Part shown: one piece after another, positions 19,679-28,810 of the stretch
How the letters are laid out: each line of letters starts with the position of its first letter
Numbering within the stretch: the first letter of the stretch is position 1
Source: Tepidamorphus sp.
GTDB lineage: Bacteria > Pseudomonadota > Alphaproteobacteria > Rhizobiales > Tepidamorphaceae
NCBI GenBank assembly: GCA_028280885.1
Contig: JANQKY010000011.1
Coordinates: 1 to 39,187, forward strand
Length of the DNA stretch: 39,187 nt
Direction: 5' to 3'
Translations under genes and position numbers: made by a program
The notes under the pieces: generated by a model
Told to the model about the DNA's origin: nothing
Database searches by the model: none
The model's input: only the letters and a program-made list of their open reading frames with translations

Positions 19679-20125
19679 CTACCGCTCGCTCTGTTCCATG
19701 TCGGTGACGAGCGCGATCCGGCGGAAGCCGGCGGCGTTCAGCCGGCCCATCACCCGCATCACGGTCCCGTAGTCGACGGTCCTGTCGCCGCGCACGAACA
19801 CCCGCTCCTCCACGCCCTGTTCCGCAACGGCGGTCAGCTTGGGAATGAGCTCCTCTATCACGATTTCGGTGTCCTGCAGAAACACGCGGCCCTCGCTGTC
19901 GACGCTGACGGTCAACGGCTCGCCCTGGTCGGCGAGCTGTTTGGCTTGCGTCTCGGGCAGATCGATCGGCACGCCGACGGTCAACAGCGGCGCCGTCACC
20001 ATGAAGACGATCAGCAGCACCAGCATCACGTCGACGAACGGCGTGACGTTGATCTCGCTCATCGGCTTGTTGCGGCGGCCGCGCCGGCGCCTCTTCTCCG
20101 ACCCGCCGGCGATGCTGGCACCCAT
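19679..20125 (-). CDS. tolR: Tol-Pal proton-channel subunit TolR
   Basis: A 148-residue ExbD/TolR protein. A basic N-terminus (EKRRRRGRRNKP) precedes the family's first motif MSEINVTPFVDVMLVLLIVFM, which contains the membrane aspartate that carries protons with TolQ. The periplasmic domain contains VPIDLPET and ends after VMGRLNAAGFRRIALVTD. It begins 4 bp after the tolQ stop and ends 3 bp before tolA. Confidence 0.97.
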   Translation of the reverse strand: MGASIAGGSEKRRRRGRRNKPMSEINVTPFVDVMLVLLIVFMVTAPLLTVGVPIDLPETQAKQLADQGEPLTVSVDSEGRVFLQDTEIVIEELIPKLTAVAEQGVEERVFVRGDRTVDYGTVMRVMGRLNAAGFRRIALVTDMEQSER

Positions 20126-20129
20126 TCAG

Positions 20130-20828
<699 letters not shown>

Positions 20829-21051
20829 GGACTAGACCTCGCTGTAAGGGGGGCGAAACGGAGGACGGCGCCCGGCCGCAAACCCGGCTCCGGCGGCCTC
20901 CCAGCGTGCCGCGCGATACGGTTCCGGATTGAGACGCGCCCCGCCCGCGCGCGACGCCTGACTTTTCGGGTGCATCTGGTCGCGGTCGATTGTGTCGAAT
21001 CTATGGGCAGCACTCGCATTGCGCCCGACAACCAGAAGGCCGTGACGATGG

Positions 21052-21066
21052 TTAAGGCTTCGTTAC
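21052..21066. promoter_or_regulatory. Near-consensus CtrA-type box upstream of tolQ
   Basis: TTAA at 21052-21055, 7 bases, then TTAC at 21063-21066: one base off the CtrA consensus. It lies in the 247-bp gap between ybgC and tolQ (20829-21075), which otherwise holds no gene that I can support. A single imperfect site is weak evidence. Confidence 0.3.
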
Positions 21067-21075
21067 CGCCGGGCC

Positions 21076-21552
21076 TCAGTCCTCGTCGGGCGGCTCGCCG
21101 AGGATGCGGCGCAGGTCGGCTGGAATGCGCCTGGCCCTGCCGGACCGCGACACCAGCGCCACCTGCACGTCGGCGGTCACCAGCACGGTCTCGCCGCGCC
21201 GCACGGTCTGCTTGAGCAGCATCGAGGCGCCGCGCATTTCCTTGACGAAGGTCTCGACCTCGAGGATGTCATCGATCGCCGCCGACCGTTCATAGGAGAT
21301 CGTCATCCGCCGGACCGCGAAGGCGACGGGATCCTCGCCTGTAAACAAATCCACGTGATCGGCCCCCGACAGCCGCATGAAGTCCGACCGGCTGCGCTCC
21401 ATGAAGCGCAGGTAGCTTGCGTGATAGACGACGCCGGAGAAGTCCGTGTCCTCGAAATAGACGCGGATCGGCAGGATGTGCCTGCGCTCGACGATGCGGC
21501 CGGAGAGGTCGGGCCAGCGGGACTGTGGTTCGGTTTCGGGATCGCTGCTCAT
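21076..21552 (-). CDS. ybgC: Acyl-CoA thioesterase of the tol locus, YbgC
   Basis: A 158-residue hotdog-fold thioesterase. The catalytic aspartate lies in the diagnostic segment VYFEDTDFSGVVYHASYLRFMERSR, the YbgC signature. It heads the tol-pal cluster, as in most proteobacteria, and hydrolyses short-chain or malonyl-type acyl-CoA thioesters in characterised relatives. AAGG lies just before the start at 21552. It lies about 100 bp past the ruvB stop in the same direction, so read-through from ruvB is possible. Confidence 0.95.
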   Translation of the reverse strand: MSSDPETEPQSRWPDLSGRIVERRHILPIRVYFEDTDFSGVVYHASYLRFMERSRSDFMRLSGADHVDLFTGEDPVAFAVRRMTISYERSAAIDDILEVETFVKEMRGASMLLKQTVRRGETVLVTADVQVALVSRSGRARRIPADLRRILGEPPDED

Positions 21553-21658
21553 TCAGCCTTTATGCGCCGGGAAAGCGGGCGGGTAAATGGCGCAGGTCCG
21601 CAAAGCTTTGAGGGCATTGATCGGACGATCTCCCGGCTTGACGGAGAACGCGGGGACC

Positions 21659-22690
21659 TCACTCCCCCTCCGAGAACAAACCCATCTGCGGCGCGAACTC
21701 GCTCGGCACGGCAAGCCCCAGATGCCGGAAGGCATGCGGGGTCAGGATGCGGCCGCGCGGCGTGCGCTGGATGAAGCCCTGCTGGATCAGATAGGGCTCG
21801 ATAATCTCCTCGATCGCGTCGCGCGGCTCAGACAGGGCCGCGGCGATCGTCTCGATCCCGACCGGGCCGCCGCCGAACTTCAGCGCGACCGTGTTGAGAT
21901 AGCGCCGGTCCATGCCATCAAGCCCGAGCGAATCGACATCGAGCTCGGCCAGCGCCGAATCGGCGATTGCCCGGTCGATGCCGCCGCCGGCGACGGAGGC
22001 GAAATCGCGCACCCGCCGCAGCAGCCGCCCCGCGACACGGGGTGTCCCGCGCGCGCGCCTGGCGATCTCGCGGGCGCCATCATCGGCGATCTCGATGCCG
22101 AGCACGCGGGCGCCGCGCCGGACGATCAGCTCCAGTTCCTCGTTGGTGTAGAAATCAAGCCGCACCGGAATGCCGAACCGGTCGCGCAGCGGCGTCGTCA
22201 GCAGGCCGGAACGGGTGGTCGCGCCGACGAGGGTAAACTTCGCCAGATCGATCCGCACCGAGCGCGCCGCCGGCCCCTCGCCGATGATCAGGTCGAGCTG
22301 GAAATCCTCCATCGCCGGATAGAGGATTTCCTCGACAGCCGGATTGAGCCGGTGGATCTCGTCGATGAACAGGACGTCGCGCTCCTCCAGATTGGTGAGC
22401 AGGGCGGCGAGATCGCCGGCCTTGGCGATCACCGGCCCGGAGGTGGCGCGGAAATTGACGCCGAGCTCGCGCGAGACGATCTGGGCGAGCGTCGTCTTGC
22501 CGAGGCCGGGCGGGCCGGCGAACAGCACATGGTCGAGCGCCTCACCGCGCGCCTTCGCCGCCTCGATGAACACCCGCAGGTTCTGCCGCGCCTTCTGCTG
22601 GCCGACGAACTCGTCGAGCGCCAGCGGCCTGAGCGAGGCGGCGGCTTCGTCTTCGGGCGTCTGGTCGGGGGCGATGAGGCGGTCGGTCAT
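21659..22690 (-). CDS. ruvB: Holliday junction helicase motor RuvB
   Basis: A 343-residue AAA+ motor that drives branch migration with RuvA. Seen: [12 protein letters not shown] near the N-terminus; Walker [14 protein letters not shown]; Walker [11 protein letters not shown]; sensor-1 GATTRSGLL; and a C-terminal winged helix with [14 protein letters not shown] and [13 protein letters not shown]. The ATG at 22690 overlaps the stop of the upstream membrane-protein gene (ATGA) and has no ribosome site, so initiation must depend on that overlap. An in-frame TTG at 22741 would give 17 extra unconserved residues. ruvA normally sits directly upstream; here a membrane-protein gene intervenes. Confidence 0.97.
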   Translation of the reverse strand: MTDRLIAPDQTPEDEAAASLRPLALDEFVGQQKARQNLRVFIEAAKARGEALDHVLFAGPPGLGKTTLAQIVSRELGVNFRATSGPVIAKAGDLAALLTNLEERDVLFIDEIHRLNPAVEEILYPAMEDFQLDLIIGEGPAARSVRIDLAKFTLVGATTRSGLLTTPLRDRFGIPVRLDFYTNEELELIVRRGARVLGIEIADDGAREIARRARGTPRVAGRLLRRVRDFASVAGGGIDRAIADSALAELDVDSLGLDGMDRRYLNTVALKFGGGPVGIETIAAALSEPRDAIEEIIEPYLIQQGFIQRTPRGRILTPHAFRHLGLAVPSEFAPQMGLFSEGE

Positions 22691-23181
22691 GGTGGTGGTA
22701 TCGGTTTTTGTCTGGATGCCCTGAGCAACGGCCTGCGCCAATTGCGCGACAGCCAGCAGACGATTTCGGCCGCAATTGCTGTCAGAATCGTTCCGCCGAC
22801 AAGAAACACGCCAATCGGTCCAATCGTCTTGAAATCAAGAAGAGTCAACAACAGCAGCCCATAGACAAAGAACGCCGCAGCGCCGCACGCCGCCGGCCAC
22901 CCGACACGGTCCCTCCGGGTCTTCGACAGGACAAGGTTGACGAGCAATCCCGCGAGCAGACACGGTACAATCGATAAAACGGATGCCGCCGCAACGACGA
23001 GGGTCAACGCGTCATAGGGATCAGCAAACGCGCTCGGGAACACGGCGCCCAGTGCAAAATAGACAAGCGCTGTCCCTGCCGAAAAGATCAGCGGCCCCAG
23101 GAACAAAAACATAACAGTGCTTTGAATGCGCCGCAGGGTCTCGTCGCTGAAGGGCGTTGATCCGGGCGTATCGGTGCTCAC
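22687..23181 (-). CDS. Four-helix membrane protein of unknown function between ruvA and ruvB
   Basis: A 164-residue protein that I do not recognise. Its GTG start (23181) overlaps the ruvA stop as GTGA, and its TGA stop overlaps the ruvB start as ATGA. After a polar N-terminus (~20 residues, [20 protein letters not shown]) there are four hydrophobic stretches: around [60 protein letters not shown] and [20 protein letters not shown]. The C-terminus is short and basic ([16 protein letters not shown]). The DNA looks visibly less GC-rich than ruvA and ruvB (by eye, not computed), which suggests later acquisition. The double overlap argues that it is a translated gene, not a chance frame. Confidence 0.75.
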   Translation of the reverse strand: MSTDTPGSTPFSDETLRRIQSTVMFLFLGPLIFSAGTALVYFALGAVFPSAFADPYDALTLVVAAASVLSIVPCLLAGLLVNLVLSKTRRDRVGWPAACGAAAFFVYGLLLLTLLDFKTIGPIGVFLVGGTILTAIAAEIVCWLSRNWRRPLLRASRQKPIPPP

Positions 23182-23792
23182 CGCGCCAATTCCTTCAGCC
23201 CCAGCCGGATCAGCGTCTCCGCCCCCGCCTCTTCGCCCGCTTCCTTCATCGCCGCGGCGACGGCACTGCCGGCCTGCGACTGGCCGTAGCCGAGATTGAC
23301 CAGCGCCGAGACCGCATCCCTTGCAGGGCTGACAACGCGGGTCTCGGCCATGTCGCCCGACAGTTTCGCGAATTCGATATCGCCGCCGATCGCCGGCACC
23401 TTGTCGCGCAGTTCCGAGACGATGCGGCCGGCCACCTTCGGCCCGACGCCGGGCGCCCGCGAAACCATCGCCTTGTCCTGCATGGCGATCGCGTTGGCGA
23501 GGTCGGCCGCCGACAGCGTGCCCAGGATCGCCAGCGCCACCCGCGCGCCGACCCCCTGCACCGATTGCAGCAGTTTGAACCACTCCTTCTCGGCCTCGCT
23601 GGCAAAGCCATAGAGCCGGATCGCGTCCTCGCGCATCACGGTTTCGACGAAAACGACCGCCGGCTCGCCGGGCTTGGCCAGATCGGCAAGTGTCCTGGTC
23701 GAGCAGGTGACCAGATAGCCGACGCCGCCGACATCGACGATCAGCCAGTCCTCGCCATAGGAATCGACGATGCCCTTGAGCTTGCCGATCAT
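23178..23792 (-). CDS. ruvA: Holliday junction DNA-binding subunit RuvA
   Basis: A 204-residue tetrameric junction-binding protein. The OB-fold start [28 protein letters not shown] is typical. Two helix-hairpin-helix motifs follow, with [18 protein letters not shown] and [21 protein letters not shown] flexible linker leads to domain III ([20 protein letters not shown]), which contacts RuvB. The start at 23792 lies 28 bp past the vapC stop. Its stop overlaps the next gene by four bases. Confidence 0.97.
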   Translation of the reverse strand: MIGKLKGIVDSYGEDWLIVDVGGVGYLVTCSTRTLADLAKPGEPAVVFVETVMREDAIRLYGFASEAEKEWFKLLQSVQGVGARVALAILGTLSAADLANAIAMQDKAMVSRAPGVGPKVAGRIVSELRDKVPAIGGDIEFAKLSGDMAETRVVSPARDAVSALVNLGYGQSQAGSAVAAAMKEAGEEAGAETLIRLGLKELAR

Positions 23793-23820
23793 GCGCCTGC
23801 CCCCGTCCTGCGCCTGAAGG

Positions 23821-24234
23821 TCATGGATGCGTGTCCGGCGCGATGATGTCGAGGTCGGGGAAATAGGTCCGAAACCGCCGGGGGTCGCGGGTCAGGATCC
23901 GATGACCGCTGACCCTGGCATGCGCGCCGATCAGGAAATCCGGCAGGATCGTGTCCCGCGGCCCCCCTGCCCGCCGATAGGCATAGAACGCCTCGCCGGC
24001 GACGAACGCGCCCTCCCATGGCAGCGATTCGCATGCGATTCCGGAAAGCGCCAGCATCGCCCGAAACTCCTCGAACCAATCGAACCGCATCGACGCCTCC
24101 GCGAAGACGATCTGGTTGATCACGATTTCACCGCTCTCGGCAGCCTCGGCCAGTTTGGCTGACGACCACCGAAACCAGTCCCCGCCGCCGCTCGCGACAT
24201 CGATCAGAATGTTCGTATCAACCAGCGTCGACAT
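23821..24234 (-). CDS. vapC: PIN-domain toxin of the VapC type
   Basis: A 137-residue PIN-domain ribonuclease-like toxin. The acidic residues that bind Mg2+ are in place: Asp in [10 protein letters not shown] at the N-terminus, Glu in [10 protein letters not shown], Asp in [12 protein letters not shown], and the last in ILTRDPRRF. The ATG at 24234 overlaps the antitoxin gene by 17 bases and has no ribosome site of its own; a GTG five codons upstream is an alternative. Family members cleave specific tRNAs or rRNA when the antitoxin is lost. It belongs with the AbrB-type antitoxin gene upstream. The module lies between ruvC and ruvA. Confidence 0.88.
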   Translation of the reverse strand: MSTLVDTNILIDVASGGGDWFRWSSAKLAEAAESGEIVINQIVFAEASMRFDWFEEFRAMLALSGIACESLPWEGAFVAGEAFYAYRRAGGPRDTILPDFLIGAHARVSGHRILTRDPRRFRTYFPDLDIIAPDTHP

Positions 24235-24487
24235 CGTCGAAAGGACCACGCGTCATTTCCATGATCTCGTCGGCCGTCAGACCATTGTGCCTGGCTCGCC
24301 GCCCGGCCTCGGCGAGTTCCCGCACCATCCGCTGGCCGCGCGTTTCCCCCTCCGGCGGCGGCTCGCGCCGAACCAGCATGACACGACCGTTTTCAAGCAC
24401 GACTTCCACCTCCGTTCCCGGTGGCATGTTCGCACGGTCGCGTACATGCTTCGGAATCGTCACCTGCCCCTTCGATGTCACGCGCAT
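24218..24487 (-). CDS. vapB: AbrB/SpoVT-type antitoxin of the VapB class
   Basis: An 89-residue antitoxin. The N-terminal swapped-hairpin DNA-binding domain is clear: MRVTSKGQVTIPKHVRDRAN and then PPGTEVEVVLENGRVMLVRR. The acidic/helical C-terminus ([18 protein letters not shown]) is the likely toxin-binding tail. The start at 24487 is preceded by AGAGG, which lies inside the operator palindrome. The gene overlaps the toxin gene by 17 bases, the usual antitoxin-first order, and a promoter/operator of its own lies just upstream. Confidence 0.88.
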   Translation of the reverse strand: MRVTSKGQVTIPKHVRDRANMPPGTEVEVVLENGRVMLVRREPPPEGETRGQRMVRELAEAGRRARHNGLTADEIMEMTRGPFDDVDAG

Positions 24488-24490
24488 ATC

Positions 24491-24537
24491 GTAATACCTC
24501 TTCGGTATTACCTACTTCAACGACCAGAACAAGTCAA
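24491..24537 (-). promoter_or_regulatory. Toxin-antitoxin promoter with operator palindrome
   Basis: A perfect inverted repeat GTAATACC-N5-GGTATTAC (24491-24511) ends 3 bases before the antitoxin start. On the minus strand TTGACT (24537-24532) is followed after 19 bases by GGTAAT, the latter within the palindrome. The ribosome site AGAGG straddles its loop and inner arm. Self-repression by the antitoxin is the usual mode for this family; here it is inferred from position. Confidence 0.65.
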
Positions 24538-24544
24538 GAACACC

Positions 24545-25054
24545 TCACGCCCCGGCCGCCGCGATCAGCCGCGAGACGCGGTGATGGGCGTGCGTGATGG
24601 CAATCGCCAGCGCGTCGGCGGCATCGTCGGTTTCGACCTTCGCCTTCGGCAGCAGCACGGCGACCATCATGCGGATCTGCTTCTTGTCGCCATGGCCCGA
24701 TCCGACCACGGTCTTCTTGACCAGGTTGGGCGCGTATTCGGCAACACCGATGCCGCGCGCGGCCGGCACCAACAGGGCGATACCGCGCGCCTGGCCGAGC
24801 TTCAGCGTCGCGGTCGCGTCGCGGTTGACGAAGGTCTGCTCGACGGCGGCCTCGTGCGGCGCCTGCCGCTCCACGATGTCGGCAAGGCCGTCATGCAGCT
24901 CGACCAGCCGCGTCGCCAGATCGCGCTTGGCGTCCGACGTGACCGTGCCGGCGGCAACGAAGGACAGCGACGTCCCGCGCATGTCGATGACGCCCCAGCC
25001 GGTGCGTCTGAGGCCCGGATCGATGCCGAGGATGCGAATCGTCTGTTGACCCAT
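24545..25054 (-). CDS. ruvC: Holliday junction resolvase RuvC
   Basis: A 169-residue endonuclease that cuts Holliday junctions. Catalytic acidic residues are visible in [27 protein letters not shown] and [19 protein letters not shown], and the glycine-rich loop [15 protein letters not shown] is as usual. GGAGG lies directly before the start at 25054. It is the first gene of the ruv set but is separated from ruvA by a toxin-antitoxin pair of about 670 bp, including its own promoter. Confidence 0.97.
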   Translation of the reverse strand: MGQQTIRILGIDPGLRRTGWGVIDMRGTSLSFVAAGTVTSDAKRDLATRLVELHDGLADIVERQAPHEAAVEQTFVNRDATATLKLGQARGIALLVPAARGIGVAEYAPNLVKKTVVGSGHGDKKQIRMMVAVLLPKAKVETDDAADALAIAITHAHHRVSRLIAAAGA

Positions 25055-25215
25055 GCCTCCGGTTTAGTCGCCCGGCCGGCCCGATGGCCAGCGGGAAATG
25101 GCGTCCCGGCAGGGCTGCCATTCGCACGCGGCACCTACCGCCACACCGCATCCTGTGGTTTGTAAGCTCACCGATCGCTGAATCGGCCCGCCGCCGCCAT
25201 CCCTCCGGAACTTCG

Positions 25216-25959
25216 ATGTCCCTGGATCCGACCCTGATCGTCGTCATCTTCGCCGCGCTGGTGGCCGGCCTGGTGCGCGGCTTTTCGGGCTTCGGCGCCG
25301 GGATGATCTTCATGCCGGTCGCAGCCGCCACGATCGGGCCCGTCGTCGCGGCGGCCGGCTTCCTGATCCTCGACAATATCCTGGCGCTGCCGCTGCTGGT
25401 GCGTGCGCTTGGCCGCTGCGACTGGCGCACCGTGCTGCCGGCGATCCTCGGCGCGTTCCTGACGGTCCCGGTCGGCGCGGCGATCCTGGCGACCGCCGAT
25501 CCCGTGCTGCTGCGCTGGGGCCTGACCGCCATCGTCGTGGCGCTGCTCGTCCTGTTGATGTCGGGCTGGCGCTATTCCGGCAGGCCGCATCCGGCGGTAT
25601 CCTTCGGCGCCGGCGGCACGGCGGGCATCCTGAGCGGCGTCGCCCAGATCGGCGGGCCGCCGATGGTCGCCTTCTGGATCGCCGGACCGTACAAACCCGC
25701 CGTCATCCGCGCCAATATCATCGTCTTCTTCGGCGGCTCCGGGCTGGCGGCGGCGATCGCCTATCTCTGGACCGGCATCTTCACACGCGAATCGATCGAG
25801 CTGGCGGTAATCCTGACACCGGTCTACGCGCTCGCGTTGTTTGCCGGGTCGCGCATGTTCGGCCTGGCGTCCGAACGCCTGTACCGCCGGATCGCCTATT
25901 CGGTGATCGCCCTCGCCGTCGTCACCAGCCTGCCCATGCTGGACGATCTGCTGCGATAG
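25216..25959 (+). CDS. TauE/SafE (TSUP) family membrane transporter
   Basis: A 247-residue membrane protein of the TSUP family, which exports sulfite, sulfoacetate or related organic anions in characterised cases. The start at 25216 follows CCGGAA; an upstream extension has no family match. The two pseudo-repeats are visible: GLVRGFSGFGAGMIFMPVAA in the first helix pair and GILSGVAQIGGPPMVAFWIAG in the second half, both containing the family's G-x-G-G/P pattern. Six to eight hydrophobic segments are spread evenly. It is divergent from ruvC and converges on yebC with a gap of 8 bp. The substrate cannot be inferred from the surroundings. Confidence 0.87.
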   Translation: MSLDPTLIVVIFAALVAGLVRGFSGFGAGMIFMPVAAATIGPVVAAAGFLILDNILALPLLVRALGRCDWRTVLPAILGAFLTVPVGAAILATADPVLLRWGLTAIVVALLVLLMSGWRYSGRPHPAVSFGAGGTAGILSGVAQIGGPPMVAFWIAGPYKPAVIRANIIVFFGGSGLAAAIAYLWTGIFTRESIELAVILTPVYALALFAGSRMFGLASERLYRRIAYSVIALAVVTSLPMLDDLLR

Positions 25960-25967
25960 GCGGGGGG

Positions 25968-26717
25968 TCAGGCCGCCGTCAGCCGTTCCAGAACCTCTTC
26001 GGAGACCTCGAAATTGGCGTAGACGTTCTGCACGTCGTCGTCGTCGTCGAGCGCGCCGATCAGCTTCATCAGCGTGCCGGCTTTGTCCTCGTCGACCTCG
26101 GTCATCGTCTTCGGCTTCCACACCGGGTTGACCGACTTGGCCTCTCCCAGCCCGTCCTCGAGCGCCTTGGAGACGTCGCCGAGTTCCTCGAAGGCGCAGA
26201 TGATGGTGTGCCCCTCGGCATCGCTTTGAACGTCCTCGGCGCCGGCCTCGATCGCCGCTTCCAGGACGGAATCCGCATCACCGGCCTCGACCGGATAGAC
26301 GATCTCGCCGACCCGGTCGAACATGAAGGAGACGGAATTGGTCTCGCCCAGCGCGCCACCATGCTTGGTGAAGGCGGCCCGCACCGCGCCTGCCGTCCGG
26401 TTGCGGTTGTCCGTCAGCGCCTCGACGATCAGCGCGACCCCGCCCGGCCCGTAGCCCTCGTAGCGGATCTCTTCGTAGTTCTCGTCGTCGCCGCCGGCGG
26501 CCTTCTTGATCGCCCGTTCGATATTGTCCTTGGGCATCGATTGCGACTTGGCGTTCTGGACGGCGAGCCGCAGCCGCGGGTTCATCGCCGGATCGGGCAT
26601 GCCCATCTTGGCCGCGACCGTGATTTCCTTGGCGAGCTTGGAGAACAGCTTCGAGCGCGCGGCGTCCTGCCGGCCCTTGCGGTGCATGATGTTCTTGAAT
26701 TGTGAATGTCCTGCCAT
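25968..26717 (-). CDS. yebC: YebC/PmpR-family regulator/ribosome-associated protein
   Basis: A 249-residue member of the YebC family, known as a DNA-binding regulator in some species and more recently as a factor that helps ribosomes through proline stretches. The N-terminus [23 protein letters not shown] and the segment [25 protein letters not shown] are diagnostic. The acidic domain includes [22 protein letters not shown]. It typically precedes ruvC; here tauE lies between them on the opposite strand. GAGGGG is 5 bases before the start. Confidence 0.96.
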   Translation of the reverse strand: MAGHSQFKNIMHRKGRQDAARSKLFSKLAKEITVAAKMGMPDPAMNPRLRLAVQNAKSQSMPKDNIERAIKKAAGGDDENYEEIRYEGYGPGGVALIVEALTDNRNRTAGAVRAAFTKHGGALGETNSVSFMFDRVGEIVYPVEAGDADSVLEAAIEAGAEDVQSDAEGHTIICAFEELGDVSKALEDGLGEAKSVNPVWKPKTMTEVDEDKAGTLMKLIGALDDDDDVQNVYANFEVSEEVLERLTAA

Positions 26718-26836
26718 GACACCCCTCGTCTTTGCTCGAATTGGTCAACGCGAATTGGCCAGCTTATAGGTCGCCCCCGACCGAAAATCCACTGGCACGG
26801 CCAGGCCGGAAACCGGCCCCGGGCACCGGATCCTCT

Positions 26837-27652
26837 CTACCAATCCGGAATCGTCTCCGACAGCCGCCCGCCCACGCGCACCGGCGCGATCCTGACCGCA
26901 AGCCCGGTCGCATCGTCTGTCTCCACCAGCACCGCCGACAGCGTCGCCGGCCCCAGCGCCGGCTCGAAGCGGGCGGACGGGATCTTCGAGGTGAAGCGGC
27001 TGAGCGGCTCGTCCTTGTCCATGCCGATCACCGAATCATAATCGCCGCACATGCCCGCGTCGCTCATATAGGCGGTGCCCTCGGCCAGGACCATGTGATC
27101 GGCGGTCGGCACATGGGTGTGCGTGCCGACGACAAGGCTTGCCCGCCCGTCGAGGAAATGGCCGATCGCCTGTTTCTCGCTCGTCGCCTCGGCATGGACG
27201 TCGACGATGATCGCATCGGCGCCCTCGCCGAGCGGACAGGCGGCGATCTCCCGCTCAAGCGCGGCGAAGGGATCGTCGAGCGCCTGCATGAAGACGAGCC
27301 CGAGCACGTTGATCACCATGACGCGGGCCCCGTTGCGCGCGGTGAACACGCCGGCGCCGGTGCCCGGCGTGCCGGCGGGAAAATTGACGGGCCGCAGCAG
27401 CGTCGGCGTGCGGGTGATGAAGACGAGCGCCTCGCGCTGGTCCCAGACATGGTTGCCGGTCGTCACCACGTCGGCGCCGGCATCGATCAGGTCGGAATGG
27501 ATTGTCTCGGTGATGCCGAAGCCGCCGGCGGAATTCTCGCCGTTGACGACGACGAAATCCGCCCCCAGCCGCTCGATCAGTCCGGGCAGCCGGTCCAGCA
27601 CGATCGCCCGGCCCGACCGACCGACCACATCACCAACGAAGAGCAGCCGCAC
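26837..27652 (-). CDS. YmdB-like metallophosphoesterase (TIGR00282 family)
   Basis: A 271-residue calcineurin-like phosphodiesterase. I chose the GTG at 27652 (VRLLFVGDVVGRSGR), which has GGGAGG 5 bases upstream and matches the family N-terminus; a GTG two codons earlier would abut the ribosome site. Metal ligands are visible in LLFVGDVVG, VVVNGENSAGG, TTGNHVWD, DVHAEATSEK and GTHTHVPTAD. The family hydrolyses 2',3'-cyclic nucleotides, and the Bacillus homologue YmdB affects RNA processing and biofilm (established for homologues). It overlaps the cyclo-ligase gene upstream by 23 bases, an arrangement common in alphaproteobacteria, so both are one transcript. Confidence 0.93.
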   Translation of the reverse strand: MRLLFVGDVVGRSGRAIVLDRLPGLIERLGADFVVVNGENSAGGFGITETIHSDLIDAGADVVTTGNHVWDQREALVFITRTPTLLRPVNFPAGTPGTGAGVFTARNGARVMVINVLGLVFMQALDDPFAALEREIAACPLGEGADAIIVDVHAEATSEKQAIGHFLDGRASLVVGTHTHVPTADHMVLAEGTAYMSDAGMCGDYDSVIGMDKDEPLSRFTSKIPSARFEPALGPATLSAVLVETDDATGLAVRIAPVRVGGRLSETIPDW

Positions 27653-28238
27653 GCGCACCTCCCGAGCAGATCACCAGTCCCCGTTCGGTGAGGACGCTGT
27701 CGACCGGCAGATCGTAGCGGCCGACGGGCACCCGGCCAACCTCCTGATCGGCAAAGGCAAGCCCGACGGCGGCGATGCGCCGCTCGGCCCGGGCTTCCGC
27801 GATCGTCCGGTCGTAGAAGCCACCGCCATAGCCGATCCGGAAGCCGCGCCGGTCGAAGCACAGAAGCGGCACCAGCAGCACCGCAGGCTTGACCAGCAGC
27901 GCGGTTTCGAGCGGCTCGCGGATGCCGAAGGCGCCGGCTTTTGTCGGATCGCCCGGCCGCCAGCGCCGGAAGGTGAGCGGCTTGCCCCGGCCCGTGACGA
28001 TCGGCAGCGCGACCGGGCAGCCGCAGCGGGCGAGCGCCGCGATCAGCGGCGCGGTATCGAGTTCGCTGCCATAGGTCGAGAAGCACGACACGGCCCCGCC
28101 CTGCGCCAGCCGCTTCAGGTCCGGTGCCCAGCCGGCGACCGCCCGCGCCGCGGCGCCGCGCCGGTCGGCGGCAATGCGCCGGCGCGCGGCCTGGCCGAGC
28201 CGGCGGTATCGGGCCTTCTCGGCCTGTCTGTCGGTCAT
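27630..28238 (-). CDS. ygfA: 5-formyltetrahydrofolate cyclo-ligase
   Basis: A 202-residue enzyme that recycles 5-formyl-THF to 5,10-methenyl-THF using ATP. Seen: KARYRRLGQAARRRIAADRR at the N-terminus (basic ATP-binding helix); VSCFSTYGSELDTAPLI; LLVPLLCFDRRGFRIGYGGGFYDR, the signature loop; and a final QEVGRVPVGRYDLPVDSVLTE. It lies immediately downstream of 6S RNA, a linkage conserved widely in proteobacteria, and overlaps the phosphoesterase gene downstream. Confidence 0.94.
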   Translation of the reverse strand: MTDRQAEKARYRRLGQAARRRIAADRRGAAARAVAGWAPDLKRLAQGGAVSCFSTYGSELDTAPLIAALARCGCPVALPIVTGRGKPLTFRRWRPGDPTKAGAFGIREPLETALLVKPAVLLVPLLCFDRRGFRIGYGGGFYDRTIAEARAERRIAAVGLAFADQEVGRVPVGRYDLPVDSVLTERGLVICSGGARAAALRW

Positions 28239-28284
28239 CTACGGGAAATCCGGATCGTGTTCATTCAAACGCAGGTTTGGCAGG

Positions 28285-28449
28285 GAAGGCGAGGCCGCCG
28301 CGGCCGGTGGAGAATGCGATCCCGGGATCCTACTAGTGTAGGTGGGCGCCGTATGAAAAAGCCCACGGGCTAGACCAGGGACAGCTCCCGTCGAGATCGT
28401 AAGGCCCCGGGGATAAAGTCTCCTGTCGCACCGGGCAGCCTCGCCTGAC
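28285..28449 (-). ncRNA. ssrS: 6S RNA (SsrS)
   Basis: About 165 nt, ending about 46 bp before ygfA. A long closing stem is formed by GGCGAGGC and CCGGTG on the 5' side (28445-28431) with CACCGG and GCCTCGCC on the 3' side (28288-28310). Inside lie a GTGGGC-loop-GCCCAC terminal hairpin with the sequence TTTTTCATACGGC, and a small CTAC-ACTA-GTAG hairpin on the 3' side of the central bubble, all as in rhizobial 6S RNAs. A possible -10 (TATGAG, 28460-28455) lies just upstream. The RNA mimics an open promoter and sequesters housekeeping RNA polymerase. Placement between zapA and ygfA is the conserved location. Exact ends are uncertain by several bases. Confidence 0.85.
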
Positions 28450-28488
28450 TTAACCTCATACCATGTCGGGGCCTGTCGGGAAGAAACA

Positions 28489-28706
28489 ATCAACTCCGTT
28501 ATCCACGATGGAAGCGGTGTCCTGGCATCGCCCGCCACTCACTCTCTGTGTTCATGGATTGCCGGGCTTGTCCCGGCAATCCATGAACACAGTCGTTAGC
28601 GTCCATTCTGACGGCGGTGTTCATGGCCCGGGACAAGCTCGGGGCTGACCTCCGCGGGGGGAGGCAAAGCTGAAAACAAAAGCCTCGCCCCCGCTGAACC
28701 GGACAG
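28489..28706 (+). repeat. Intergenic repeat, copy A
   Basis: This stretch matches 29693-30098 in the same direction. Shared pieces include the start ATCAACTC, GGAAGCGGTGTC, ATCGCCCGCCA, GGCTTGTCCCGGCAA, CCATGAA-ACAGT and the ending GCTGAAAAC...CCCCGCTGAACCGGACAG. The two copies have diverged, and copy B has extra palindromes inserted. The repeat contains no gene that I can support. The rest of the interval from 28450 to 28956 holds only the palindrome and tandem repeat listed here. Confidence 0.65.
28546..28592. repeat. Perfect 21-bp-stem palindrome inside repeat copy A
   Basis: Arms 28546-28566 and 28572-28592 are exact complements across the loop CTTGT. The core (TTGCCGGGCTTGTCCCGGCAA) is of the REP-like type common in rhizobial intergenic DNA. 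It could act as a terminator or transcript end, but no T-run follows. Confidence 0.75.
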
Positions 28707-28810
28707 GGTCCGGCAGGCTGTCCTTTCGTCTGCGTTCATCGGCGATGTTGACCAACTTTCGTGCTGCCATCAGAACCGTCAAATAGGGAGACCACGCTCA
28801 AAGCGCCAGA

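Noticed and set aside
28463..28648. A 61-codon frame through repeat copy A and its palindrome
   Set aside because: It translates the two arms of a perfect hairpin and has no ribosome site or homology that I recognise.
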